From: Pontibacillus yanchengensis Y32
GTDB taxonomy: Bacteria > Bacillota > Bacilli > Bacillales > BH030062
Length of the DNA stretch: 64,000 nt
Assembly: GCF_000770635.1 (NCBI RefSeq)
Contig: NZ_AVBF01000010.1
Span: forward strand, 1 to 64,000
Direction: 5' to 3'
A program made the translations under genes and the position numbers. Below, piece by piece: positions 35,846 to 44,860 of this stretch. The notes beneath the pieces are model-generated. The model did no database searches, was not told the origin of the DNA, and was given only the letters and a program-made list of their open reading frames with translations. Position 1 is the first letter of the stretch. Every line of letters begins with the position of its first letter.

Positions 35846-37051
35846 TTATAACAGATCAGAAAATTCATTCTCTTTTTCACTATGTTCTTCACTGAACTCT
35901 AGTGTTTCAATATTTTCTAACGTTTCTTCTAACTCTTGAGTAAAGTCCACTTTAGCTTCAACCTCATTAACTTTTTCACGTGTAGGTCTTGTTTTAGGCT
36001 GACTAGGAACGAAGACTGTACAGCAATCTTCATATGGGCGAATGGATATTTCGTACGTATCGATTTGCTTGGAAAGTTCGATTATATCAAGTTTATCCAT
36101 TGATATTAATGGTCGTATAATGGGATAATTCGTAACCTCATTAATAACATTCATACTTTCCATTGTTTGACTTGCTACCTGACCAAGACTTTCCCCTGTT
36201 GTAAAGGACAAAATACCTTCTCGATCCGCTACACGTTCACTAATACGCATCATAAGACGTCTCATTACCGTCATCCCATAATGTTCAGGTACCTGTCGAT
36301 ATAGCGACTGCTGAAGTTTCGTGAATGGAACAACATGGACACGCACTTTATTACCAAATCGTGTTAACTTCTGTGCAAGTTCTAATACTTTCTGCTTTGA
36401 TCTTTCACTAGTATATGGAGGTGAATGAAAGTGAATGGCTTCAATTTCAACGCCTCGCTTCATAGTCAAATAACCTGCTACAGGACTGTCAATGCCACCC
36501 GATAAAAGGAGGAGACTCTTTCCGGTGGTACCTACCGGAAGTCCACCTGCACCTTTAACCTTCTCAGAAGTAATATAGGTGCCATCCCTTCTTATTTCTA
36601 CCATAATTTCCATATCAGGTTGATGAACATCGACTTGATACCCCTCTGTGTTTCGTAAGAGATGTCCGCCAATGACACGGTTCATATCTTGTGAGCTGAC
36701 AGGAAACTGCTTATCAACTCTGCGAACAGATACTTTGAATGTCTTCACATTCTCTGGCTTTGTCAAAGCGAACAAAGCTCCTTCATTAATTTCTTCTTCT
36801 GTACTGTTCACTTTTACAGCTAAGCTAAATGATTGAATTCCGAAGACATCTTTAATTTGATCCATAACTGGTTGAGGGTCTTCACCATTTAAAAGGATAT
36901 ACATACGGTCACGATTTCGTTTGATTTTTATATCTGGGAAAGATTGCAACTTCGACTTCACATTTTCATATAGCTTTGCTACAAAGTGTTTGCGATTCTT
37001 CCCTTTTAGAGACATTTCTCCATAACGGATTAATATATGATCATATTGCAT
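35846..37051 (-). CDS. thiI: tRNA 4-thiouridine synthase / thiamine sulfur carrier ThiI
   Basis: A 401-residue ThiI with the N-terminal ferredoxin-like/THUMP region (about 1-165) and the PP-loop ATP pyrophosphatase motif LLLSGGIDSPVAGYL near residue 182. It lacks the C-terminal rhodanese domain found in E. coli, as is usual in Bacillus, where a dedicated cysteine desulfurase supplies sulfur. That desulfurase gene lies five bases upstream. The last about 30 residues are acidic and Glu/Asn-rich. GGGGTAG precedes the ATG. Confidence 0.95.
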   Translation of the reverse strand: MQYDHILIRYGEMSLKGKNRKHFVAKLYENVKSKLQSFPDIKIKRNRDRMYILLNGEDPQPVMDQIKDVFGIQSFSLAVKVNSTEEEINEGALFALTKPENVKTFKVSVRRVDKQFPVSSQDMNRVIGGHLLRNTEGYQVDVHQPDMEIMVEIRRDGTYITSEKVKGAGGLPVGTTGKSLLLLSGGIDSPVAGYLTMKRGVEIEAIHFHSPPYTSERSKQKVLELAQKLTRFGNKVRVHVVPFTKLQQSLYRQVPEHYGMTVMRRLMMRISERVADREGILSFTTGESLGQVASQTMESMNVINEVTNYPIIRPLISMDKLDIIELSKQIDTYEISIRPYEDCCTVFVPSQPKTRPTREKVNEVEAKVDFTQELEETLENIETLEFSEEHSEKENEFSDLL

Positions 37052-37056
37052 TTTAT

Positions 37057-38196
37057 CTACCCCATTACTTCACTTAATTGATCGATTACAGTTCTAAACG
37101 TACTTAGGAAAGTATCCACTTCTTCATCTGTATTAAAATAAGAGAGACTAACCCTAAGTGCAGAAGACGCTCGTTCATGATCAGCACCACAGGCTTTAAG
37201 AATAGCGCTCTCGTCAGCATCCTTAGAAGAACATGCTGATTTTGTTGATATGAATACACCATGTTCTCCTAGCGCATGAATAACCACTTCTGGCTTAAAC
37301 CCTGGCATAGAGAAATTAAGAATATGCGGAGCACTATTTTCTGGTGTATTCACAACCACTCCGTTTATTTCTTCTAAACTTCGCCTGATTTTTTCATGCA
37401 TTTTCTTTAAGGAAGATAGATGGCTTCGTTGGTATTCAAGTGTCATCCTTAATGCTTTAACCATAGATACTATACCTGGTAAATTTTCTGTTCCTGCTCG
37501 ATAGGATGTTTCTTGGCTACCTCCATGCATTAAAGGAAAAAGGGATGTGTTTTTCTTCACGAACAGTATTCCCGTACCTTTTAATCCATGTATTTTATGG
37601 CTCGACATTGTACATAAATCAATTTTACTTTTATGGAAATCTAATGGGACCTTTCCTAGTCCTTGTACATAATCGACATGGAAATATAGCTTCGGATAAC
37701 GATTGGCAATCTTACCGATTTGTTGTATAGGTTGTATCGACCCGAGTTCATTATTCACGTGCATAACACTAATCAGTATCGTATCTTCTCTTATAGACTT
37801 TTCTAAATCAGATATATCAATAATTCCCTGTTCATTCACTGGTAAATAAGTTACTTCAAATCCTAATCCTTCTAGAGCTTTGCATGCTTCTAATACAGAA
37901 GGATGTTCAATGGATGATGTAATAATATGCTTACCGCGATTTTGATGTTGAAGTGCAATGCCCTTAATGGCTAAGTTGTTTCCCTCTGTTCCACCCGATG
38001 TAAAAATGATTTCCTCTGGATCAATCGATAATAGCTGAGCAGCTTGTTTTTTTGACTGATTTAATAACCGTTCCGAATCACTTCCAAAGCGATGAATAGA
38101 GGAAGGATTACCATAATAGGTTTCGGCTACTTGGTGAAAACTTTGTAATACTTCGGGATATGGCTTTGTTGTGGCACTATTATCAAAATAGATCAT
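37057..38196 (-). CDS. nifZ: NifS-type cysteine desulfurase, ThiI partner
   Basis: A PLP enzyme that removes sulfur from cysteine and hands it to ThiI for tRNA s4U formation (NifZ in B. subtilis). MIYFDNSATTKPYPE begins the 379-residue protein. The PLP lysine is in SSHKIHGLKGTG near residue 204, and the mobile-loop cysteine is in TKSACSSKD near residue 325. The ATG at 38196 follows AAAGGGG; a start 36 bases upstream is unsupported. It is tightly linked to thiI. Confidence 0.93.
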   Translation of the reverse strand: MIYFDNSATTKPYPEVLQSFHQVAETYYGNPSSIHRFGSDSERLLNQSKKQAAQLLSIDPEEIIFTSGGTEGNNLAIKGIALQHQNRGKHIITSSIEHPSVLEACKALEGLGFEVTYLPVNEQGIIDISDLEKSIREDTILISVMHVNNELGSIQPIQQIGKIANRYPKLYFHVDYVQGLGKVPLDFHKSKIDLCTMSSHKIHGLKGTGILFVKKNTSLFPLMHGGSQETSYRAGTENLPGIVSMVKALRMTLEYQRSHLSSLKKMHEKIRRSLEEINGVVVNTPENSAPHILNFSMPGFKPEVVIHALGEHGVFISTKSACSSKDADESAILKACGADHERASSALRVSLSYFNTDEEVDTFLSTFRTVIDQLSEVMG

Positions 38197-38351
38197 TTGG
38201 CCTGACCCCTTTTTATTTTCTTGTGCAATCAATTATATTATCATACTTTCCTAAAGCTTTAAATGTCAATCATCCTTGTTATTTCCTATTATTATAACAA
38301 ACGATTTTATCGTGCCATCCTTAGTGCAATGATTTTTTTAGATTCTCAATA

Positions 38352-38392
38352 TAAAACCCCCGTTCCTTCAATTAGAAGAAAGGGGGTTTTTA
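38352..38392 (-). terminator. Terminator overlapping the end of the 119-residue gene
   Basis: AAAACCCCC and GGGGGTTTTT pair across a 20-odd-base imperfect loop. The stem includes the last codons of the gene at 38368. On the minus strand it is followed by TTTTATATTG. Confidence 0.7.
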
Positions 38393-38727
38393 GGATCAAT
38401 TTCTAAAGTAGCTAGAAGCTTGTTTATGGATAATACCTGATTTTTTGAATGTTGAGTTACCCATTCTTTAGTTAGTCCTACTTCTTTAATACTCATTTTT
38501 GTGGGCTGCTTAGAATTGGTTGTCTTTGTAGTATCAGCACTATCCTTTTTTTCTGCTTGAAGGAATGAATCAGAATCCATAGGTGCTTTTGTCATCTGTT
38601 GGTATTGTTCTTTTTCGGAATGGGAAATCACTTGATAGGTTTCCCCTTGAACGAACAATATACTAATTGCAATCGCCCAAACTATAATGGAACTAAGAGA
38701 TAAACTAAGTACTAATTTTTTTTGCAT
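38368..38727 (-). CDS. Putative exported or single-pass protein, 119 residues, unknown
   Basis: The N-terminus (about 5-28) is one hydrophobic helix after MQKK, consistent with a signal peptide or membrane anchor. The rest is hydrophilic, with a Ser/Thr/Lys-rich linker (about 55-80) and a C-terminal segment (IKEVGLTKEWVTQHSKNQVL then LLATLEIDP). The ribosome site is GGAG. It begins 10 bases after the ezrA stop and is almost certainly cotranscribed with ezrA. I do not recognise the family. Confidence 0.68.
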   Translation of the reverse strand: MQKKLVLSLSLSSIIVWAIAISILFVQGETYQVISHSEKEQYQQMTKAPMDSDSFLQAEKKDSADTTKTTNSKQPTKMSIKEVGLTKEWVTQHSKNQVLSINKLLATLEIDPKNPLSSN

Positions 38728-38737
38728 ATCTATCTCC

Positions 38738-40432
38738 TTATCCTACAGGGGTTTGGACCATATCCTGTATTCGTTTTATAGCTCCTGGTTCAACCTCTTC
38801 TAACGCATGTGATGCTTCTTCTAGAGCCACATCATACTGATAGGAGCGAAAAGCTTGTTCTGCTTCCGATAATTTAGCAGCCAACAATGGGTATTTACTT
38901 CTATATCGATTGCCATATTGAATAACACTTTCAGCCATATATGCTGTCTCTAACAAATCTTCTGTTTGCTGTTTGGCGTTTTCTGTATCTTTTACAGCAT
39001 CCTCCATAGCACTTTGAACCTTTGTCATATCTAGTTGTTGTGCTTCTACTTGACGTTGTACATTTAATAAAGAAGAACGACTTTTCTCTAATACATCTTC
39101 TATATAGTTTGGTACACCCGGTATATTGCTCTTTTGTAATTTACGATAAACAGCTAGCAATTCTTGTTTCATTTGGGAAAGTTGTTGCTTCGCATCCCTT
39201 TCACCCTTACGCAACGTATGTAAACGTTCTTTAAATTGCTCATGTTGGTCAACCAGCTCATCTAATTGAGTTGTTAGAGTTTCTAACTGAGCACGTATGG
39301 TAACATGTGATGTTTCTTCATCTTCCAAGTTCAACTTAATGTCATCTAGTTGTTTTGTTAAATTATTTATCCACTTTTCTAAACTCAAGTGTAATTCTAA
39401 ATCCCGTTCTTCAACATGGTAGGAATTTTGGAGTATATTTACTTCATTCTTGGTTTCAGCTACTTCATCTTTAATGACATTTAACTGCTCCACTAATTGA
39501 GGATGATATTTCTCAACATAGTTTCGAGCTAAGGCTTCTTTTTCAAGTTGAGCATACATTTCCTTTATTCGTTCCTCAATTTCTTGAATACCGTGTTGAG
39601 CTTCTTCCATTTCAGCTTTTTCTAACTGATTCAAATAGTCATTTAAACGTTCCTGGTACTCCAGAGCCTCTGCTTCATACTCGTAATGATCAATACGATA
39701 TCCATCTTCCCTCATGTCCCGAACTCCACTAATCAACTCATCAATTTGATCAGGTAACTCTTTCTTACAAGATTTATAAAGGGCAGGAAAAGACTCTATC
39801 CTTTGTTCGATAGTGGTTAACTCTTCTTGAAGATTTTGGACCATTTCATTTGCTTCAAAATAATTTCCTTCTTCAATAAGCTCATAGTATTTCGTTAGCT
39901 TTTCTTGGGTTTCCTCTATCTCTTTTTCGAAATATGTTTCTGCTTTCTCAAATAAATGACGTTGTTGTAGCAATTTCTTTTTTAATTCTTTGAGCCTAGG
40001 TTCAATCTCCTCGACATGTTTCCGACTATTCTCTTCTGAGTTCAACAAAGTATCTAACTCTTCAAACATTCCTTCTATGGAGGCTTCAATAGATTGTAGT
40101 GACTGTTCTATATTGTTCAAAACCGCTTTTGCTTTTTTAAAGCGATAACGGTCTGCATGCTCTTCTGCATCAAACAACCCTTCTTCTAAGTCCGGAAGAT
40201 GTTTTGACAGAATATCATCCCATTCTGAACGCCACTTTTCAAAACGCTCCTGTGTTTCACCTGACAAGTTTAAGTTCTTCACTTTTGAAAGTTCTTCTGT
40301 TACGTTTCGATTTGTAATATTCAATTTCCAATTTTCAAGACGATCCACTTCATCATAAATCTTTTTACGTAATATTAACCCGTAAATAAATGCTACAATT
40401 AATACTAGTACCACTATGATGACGTACTCCAT
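38738..40432 (-). CDS. ezrA: Septation ring regulator EzrA
   Basis: A 564-residue membrane-anchored regulator that modulates FtsZ ring assembly and recruits PBP1 in Gram-positives. One N-terminal helix (MEYVIIVVLVLIVAFIYGL) is followed by a spectrin-like series of coiled coils to the end. The ATG at 40432 is chosen because AGGAGG lies six bases upstream; a start 30 bases earlier would add an unsupported stretch. Length matches B. subtilis EzrA. Confidence 0.95.
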   Translation of the reverse strand: MEYVIIVVLVLIVAFIYGLILRKKIYDEVDRLENWKLNITNRNVTEELSKVKNLNLSGETQERFEKWRSEWDDILSKHLPDLEEGLFDAEEHADRYRFKKAKAVLNNIEQSLQSIEASIEGMFEELDTLLNSEENSRKHVEEIEPRLKELKKKLLQQRHLFEKAETYFEKEIEETQEKLTKYYELIEEGNYFEANEMVQNLQEELTTIEQRIESFPALYKSCKKELPDQIDELISGVRDMREDGYRIDHYEYEAEALEYQERLNDYLNQLEKAEMEEAQHGIQEIEERIKEMYAQLEKEALARNYVEKYHPQLVEQLNVIKDEVAETKNEVNILQNSYHVEERDLELHLSLEKWINNLTKQLDDIKLNLEDEETSHVTIRAQLETLTTQLDELVDQHEQFKERLHTLRKGERDAKQQLSQMKQELLAVYRKLQKSNIPGVPNYIEDVLEKSRSSLLNVQRQVEAQQLDMTKVQSAMEDAVKDTENAKQQTEDLLETAYMAESVIQYGNRYRSKYPLLAAKLSEAEQAFRSYQYDVALEEASHALEEVEPGAIKRIQDMVQTPVG

Positions 40433-40991
40433 AAAAAGCCTCCTAACACTTGTCAAGTACATCTATTAAATTAACGACAAATTATGTATATGTATGGTAA
40501 TAATGATACCATGTAAACCTTCATTTTGGCTAAAATTTTTCAAAATAATTAAGAGATTTACAATTTCTGCTACCGCATAAGCTCGAAGCGTTGTTTATTG
40601 CATCACATTGTTCTACACAATCTACCTGATTTATGAACTGTATTGCTCTGGTAGCATTGCTCCTCTCGTAATCTTTAACCTTGCCATACCCTATCTTGAA
40701 CGCTTGGAAACGTACAATTATGATTTTTCAGTAAAACATACAACACCTTTAATGTAAAATGGAAAAATAGGTATTTTGACCTTTACATAAAGTAAAGGCA
40801 TATGCGCTTGGTTGCTTACGGAAATCCTCTAAGTTGTATTATTACTACTGCGGAGATTGACTTAAGACCTTTAGGGATACGCTAAACTAGTCTTGTAGAA
40901 GAAACTGATACTTTTCTAGAAAATATATGAAGCACTACTCCCTAAACAGGAATAGTGCTTCATTAGTCTTACCATATTATACTTTATAGCG
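40433..40991. other. 559-base gap with no gene recognised
   Basis: Between ezrA and refZ, where B. subtilis carries hisJ, I find no open frame with a ribosome site. The only clear structures are a small stem CCTTTA/TAAAGG near 40790 and the hairpin at 40925-40964 at the refZ end. A 27-codon frame from 40803 is too short and unsupported to call. Confidence 0.5.
40925..40964 (-). terminator. Terminator-like hairpin after refZ
   Basis: TGAAGCACTA..CC / GG..TAGTGCTTCA forms a 13-bp stem with an eight-base loop. The minus-strand tail is TATATTTTC, so it is a moderate terminator. Confidence 0.65.
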
Positions 40992-41630
40992 TTACATAAT
41001 ACTTTGTTTAAAACCAGGTTTCTGATTCGTATGATAAATATATTCCAACCAATTGATGATTGTAAGGGAATACTGCTTCATGAAATAATCATGAGATTGG
41101 TCAAAGGATACATGTTCTCTCATCTCATAAGGCATCAAGAATGGGGTCATTAGCATTCCTTTGAATTGTATATAATAGTAGTTAATTTGCAGGTTTTTAA
41201 GTCCGAGTGTTTGGAGGGAACGTTTAAACATACCAAATAATAAGTACTTCTCTTTCGCTAGATAAGTAACCATCATTTCTCTAACAAGCACATTATCAAG
41301 TGTTAATTCACGGTGAATAAAACAAGTAAATTGATAGTTTGTTTGTTTATAGTGTATAATGACTTCTATCATTCGGCGGAGTGATTCTCTAGGAGAATGT
41401 TCCGCTTCTTCAAGTTGAACAGTATCTAGAAGTTCTATATAGGACTCAAAATAATGAACCATCATGTATTCCAATAATCCTTGCTTGTTTTTAAAATGAT
41501 AGCTAATTAAAGAAACATTCACTTTAGCTTTAGCGGCAATATCCCTTACAGAAGTACCATTATACCCTTTTGTATAAAAAAGGGAACAAGCAGCATCCAT
41601 TACTTTTTGTTTCGTATTTGATGATGTCAT
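40992..41630 (-). CDS. refZ: RefZ (YttP): TetR-family FtsZ regulator
   Basis: A 212-residue TetR-like DNA-binding protein. The helix-turn-helix (VRDIAAKAKVNVSLISYHFKNK) lies at residues 23-44. In B. subtilis RefZ binds sites near the poles of the chromosome and affects Z-ring placement at sporulation. Position between ezrA and ytsP supports orthology. GGAGGAGG precedes the ATG. A Spo0A-type box (TGTCGAA) and the palindrome ACGAA-TAAT-TTCGT lie within 95 bases upstream. Confidence 0.88.
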   Translation of the reverse strand: MTSSNTKQKVMDAACSLFYTKGYNGTSVRDIAAKAKVNVSLISYHFKNKQGLLEYMMVHYFESYIELLDTVQLEEAEHSPRESLRRMIEVIIHYKQTNYQFTCFIHRELTLDNVLVREMMVTYLAKEKYLLFGMFKRSLQTLGLKNLQINYYYIQFKGMLMTPFLMPYEMREHVSFDQSHDYFMKQYSLTIINWLEYIYHTNQKPGFKQSIM

Positions 41631-41650
41631 GCTTAAATCCTCCTCCTACT

Positions 41651-41724
41651 AACGAATAATTTCGTCTTGAAGAGTGGATTTCCTGCATGTTTCGCTCGCC
41701 ATATTCTGCATAGGAATTGTCGAA
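41651..41724. promoter_or_regulatory. Candidate control sites between refZ and ytsP
   Basis: ACGAATAATTTCGT (41651-41664) is a perfect five-base-arm palindrome 20 bases before the refZ start codon. TGTCGAA (41718-41724) is an exact Spo0A-box core. Spo0A control of refZ is known in B. subtilis. The palindrome may be a RefZ or other operator, which is a guess. Confidence 0.4.
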
Positions 41725-41767
41725 AAAACCACTACTAACCAGCATTTTACCTAAGGAGGTATATTAA

Positions 41768-42247
41768 ATGTTTAATGTTGAACATTATACAGGTACGAAG
41801 GATCAAAATTATGACCTCTTACTTAAGCAACTTAAAGCGTTACTAGAGGATGAGCCTGACCAAGTGGCCAATCTCTCTAATGCATCAGCACTTTTAAATC
41901 AATTTTTAGATGAAGTAAACTGGGTTGGATTTTATTTATGGAAGAATGACCAGCTCGTCTTAGGACCTTTTCAAGGACTACCTGCTTGTGTACGAATCCC
42001 ATACGGAAAAGGCGTTTGTGGAACAGCCCTTTCTGAAGGTAAAACACAACGCGTCGCTGATGTACATCAATTCCCTGGTCATATAGCCTGTGACGCAGCC
42101 AGCCAATCAGAAATTGTAGTACCATTCTATAAAAATGGTGAAATCTTTGGTGTACTTGATATTGATAGTCCTATCAAAAACCGCTTTGACGAAACAGACG
42201 AACAATATCTAGAACAATTTGTTGAAGTCGTGAAACAATATGTATAG
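41768..42247 (+). CDS. ytsP: Free methionine-R-sulfoxide reductase (GAF type)
   Basis: A 159-residue stand-alone GAF-domain enzyme that reduces free methionine-(R)-sulfoxide. The family cysteines appear in PACVRIP, GKGVCGTA and HIACDAAS (about residues 77, 87 and 111). The DQLVLGPFQG stretch is also typical. AAGGAGG precedes the ATG. It diverges from refZ, as in B. subtilis, where it is called ytsP. Confidence 0.92.
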   Translation: MFNVEHYTGTKDQNYDLLLKQLKALLEDEPDQVANLSNASALLNQFLDEVNWVGFYLWKNDQLVLGPFQGLPACVRIPYGKGVCGTALSEGKTQRVADVHQFPGHIACDAASQSEIVVPFYKNGEIFGVLDIDSPIKNRFDETDEQYLEQFVEVVKQYV

Positions 42248-42285
42248 CGTACTAATTAAGTATTAATACGCTTGAATCACCGCAA

Positions 42286-42325
42286 AGACGTCTAGTGCTA
42301 TCTAATAGCCTAGACGTTTTTTATT
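42286..42325 (+). terminator. Terminator of ytsP
   Basis: ACGTCTAG / CTAGACGT, with further pairing of GCTATC/AATAGC in the loop, followed by TTTTTTATTT. Confidence 0.85.
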
Positions 42326-42745
42326 TAATAATCGCCCTGTTATGTTGTCCAAGGCTACCTCCCGCGATATTGTGATGAACGGAAGCATGACCCGATTAGA
42401 GTTGGACATTTTCTGAATCGTGGTATCACGAAGCGAGGAATGGTTCTGGACACAAAGTGATGTTATGCCAACGGACATATAGTCTCTTATTCTTCAATTT
42501 CAAGGCTTTTTTCCATTTGTAACGGACATTCAGTACGCTATTTAGCCAAAATCACCTTAATGAAGGGTGTTCTTTCACAAATAAGGTACCATATGTCCGT
42601 CAACTCCTCCAAAAGAGGGTTTTCACAGTAAATAAGAGAACGTATGTCCGGTAGAAGATGTCCTACGTATTGTCTAGAATCTGATTGCAAAACTTCAGCG
42701 TGCCCCCCCTCTATATAAAAGATTATGCCTCTTTTATGAAATAAA
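42326..42745. repeat. Composite non-coding element, copy 2 (degenerate)
   Basis: Most of the 608-base gap between ytsP and ytrP. The left edge (ATCGCCCTGTTATGTTGTCCAAGG, spread over 42328-42352) and the right edge (ATTATGCCT near 42722) resemble the ends of the element at 27451-28168. Its GC-rich modules have decayed. The GGACAT module at 42449-42699 is well preserved. Confidence 0.55.
42449..42699 (+). repeat. GGACAT module, copy 2 (about 251 bases)
   Basis: It aligns along its full length with 27788-28034 in the same orientation. Shared landmarks include CGGACATATAGTCTC, CAGTACGCTATTTAGCCAAA and AGATGTCC. Single-base differences are scattered, and the inverted-repeat layout is retained, as expected for an old duplicated structured element. 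Confidence 0.75.
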
Positions 42746-42771
42746 CGTTGATTCACCTCTTTCCCATAAAT

Positions 42772-42812
42772 CAAAAAAGTACCAGGTTAGCTTATAACTA
42801 ACCCAGTACTTC
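42772..42812 (-). terminator. Terminator of ytrP
   Basis: AGTACTGGGTTAG / CTAACCTGGTACT with a seven-base loop, followed on the minus strand by TTTTTTGA. Confidence 0.88.
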
Positions 42813-42855
42813 TCTAAATGATTATATTTTTTTATGCAAACCAAAGTAGCATGAA

Positions 42856-44730
42856 TTATACATTTGATACTTCATCTCTTCTTATTGCATTTTTACCCGC
42901 ATCCTTAGCTTCATAAAGAGCACGGTCTGCTCGAATAAAGAAGTCCTTCACCTCTGTGTGTAGGGTTGGATCCCAATATGAAACTCCACAAGAAATAGTA
43001 ACGTTCGGATTGGTGTGCTGGTTTACTTTTTCTACTAATTCCCTTCCAATAACATACCCTTCTAGCAAGGATGTGTGAGGTAGGTAAATAGCTAATTCTT
43101 CCCCGCCCCATCTAGCCACAATACCTTTAAAACCAATATGTTCTTTCACAATAGTTGCAACTTGCACCAAAATCCTGTCCCCAACTTGATGACCAAAACA
43201 ATCATTAACTTTCTTAAAGTCATCAATATCTATTATCAGGAATGACCCATCATTATGTTCTTCAATGTGTTTATGAATCGTCTCATCTAAGTATTTCCTC
43301 GAGCATAACTTAGTTAAGTAATCTGTTCTAACTAGTTGTTCTAACTCCTCACGAAGCATAGAGTTTGCAAAGGCGAGTGTAGAATGGTGCACCAATGATT
43401 GTAATAATTTAAATGTTTCAAATGAAAAATAGTAAGGTTCTGTATGCAGCACAATTACGACTCCATTTAATGATCCATTTTGAATCATAGGAATTGCCAT
43501 TACAGAACAATATTTACTAGTTATCTTAGTAGAAATGTCTCCAATAAATAATGAATCATGTGTAGTACTAACCTTATGTCTAACAAACTCTTTTAAAGCA
43601 TCTGAGTCTACTTCATAAAAATGTGCTGTACTACCACTCAAAACATCTTGATTACGATTTGGATAATCTTTATATAAAATGAATCCTATTTCCTCTGCAT
43701 GGAAGGAGGTTTTAATTTGATTTGCCATAAACGCAATTGTTTCTGTAAGGCGTAAGTTTGAATTTAACTTATGTGATGTTTCATTTATTAATTGCAAGTC
43801 TGATATTAATCGTTTTGATTGCTGGTAGAGTCTTGCATTTTCTAACGCATTACCTGCAGTGTTAGATAATAATTTAATAAACTCTACATCTTCTTCATTA
43901 AAAAACATGTCGACTGCAGAAACGATTTGAAGAACGCCATATACACCTTGCTTCCCTTTTAATGGAGCATAAAAGCAAGAGCATTGTTCGTCGATATCCT
44001 CAAATTGAATCTCACCTGTTAAGTATGCTTTGGCACTAGCAGATTCTATTTCATTATTATCAAAATTTAATTCTTTAATAGGAAGGTGTTGTGTACTTGA
44101 ATAGTCATGAGAAAGTAATAAGTAATATTCATACTGTGAATATACTTCCCTTAGCGTATCCATTATTCCCATTAGGATCTCTTCCATATTCATAGAGGAG
44201 TGAAATTTAGCAGTTACTTCAAATAGTTGTTTGTATTTTTTTTCATTACCCAATGTTTGATAATTTCTTTTTATGTTCCATACCACTTTTGCTACTTCAT
44301 CTACTATTAAATGAAGGGTAGATTGAACAATTTCTTCATAATTTTCACTAGGGTGTACAATATAAACAAAACCAATAACTTCTTGGGCATCATACAAGGG
44401 AATAATATAACTGTTCTCTTTGTTAAAAAATGCTCGACCATCCATTACTTTATGACCAATATCCGAATGACCATGTTGAAATGAAATCCAATCTTGATAA
44501 TCAAGCTTTTGTTGAGTCAATTTCGCATTAGAACTATGTAGGAAAAATTGACCTTCTGAAGCGTTATATACATATACCCCTACATATTGCGCAGTAAGTA
44601 CATCCTCCAGCACACGAGCTACCTCTATCAACAGCTCATGGTACGAGCGATTTTTTCCGCTAGTAAGTAGATCATAAAAATGTAACTTAAGCTCTTTCGA
44701 TATATGTGATAGGTAATTATTTGATTGCAT
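42856..44730 (-). CDS. ytrP: GAF-GAF-GGDEF diguanylate cyclase (YtrP)
   Basis: A 624-residue soluble signalling protein. Two or three GAF-like sensor domains (about 20-155, 165-300, 310-450) precede a C-terminal GGDEF domain (about 460-615) with the active-site motif GGEEL (RWGGEELAIYLP). The metal/substrate residues in DIDDFKKVND are present, so c-di-GMP synthesis is plausible. The inhibitory RxxD I-site five residues upstream of GGEEL is absent (GFKG there), so product inhibition may be lost. GGTGATGG precedes the ATG. Position matches B. subtilis ytrP. Confidence 0.88.
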   Translation of the reverse strand: MQSNNYLSHISKELKLHFYDLLTSGKNRSYHELLIEVARVLEDVLTAQYVGVYVYNASEGQFFLHSSNAKLTQQKLDYQDWISFQHGHSDIGHKVMDGRAFFNKENSYIIPLYDAQEVIGFVYIVHPSENYEEIVQSTLHLIVDEVAKVVWNIKRNYQTLGNEKKYKQLFEVTAKFHSSMNMEEILMGIMDTLREVYSQYEYYLLLSHDYSSTQHLPIKELNFDNNEIESASAKAYLTGEIQFEDIDEQCSCFYAPLKGKQGVYGVLQIVSAVDMFFNEEDVEFIKLLSNTAGNALENARLYQQSKRLISDLQLINETSHKLNSNLRLTETIAFMANQIKTSFHAEEIGFILYKDYPNRNQDVLSGSTAHFYEVDSDALKEFVRHKVSTTHDSLFIGDISTKITSKYCSVMAIPMIQNGSLNGVVIVLHTEPYYFSFETFKLLQSLVHHSTLAFANSMLREELEQLVRTDYLTKLCSRKYLDETIHKHIEEHNDGSFLIIDIDDFKKVNDCFGHQVGDRILVQVATIVKEHIGFKGIVARWGGEELAIYLPHTSLLEGYVIGRELVEKVNQHTNPNVTISCGVSYWDPTLHTEVKDFFIRADRALYEAKDAGKNAIRRDEVSNV

Positions 44731-44860
44731 TCATCCATCACCTTTTCCAAGCAATATCATTGTGCTTAACCTTTCTCTATTATATAGGTCATAGGTTTAT
44801 TTTCCTATTCTTTTCGACTATTTTTAATAAACTTTTAATTAAGAGGAAGAAACGCTTCCA

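Noticed and set aside
42538-42774. 78-codon minus-strand frame between ytsP and ytrP
   Set aside because: It covers the GGACAT module, whose other copy does not keep this frame.
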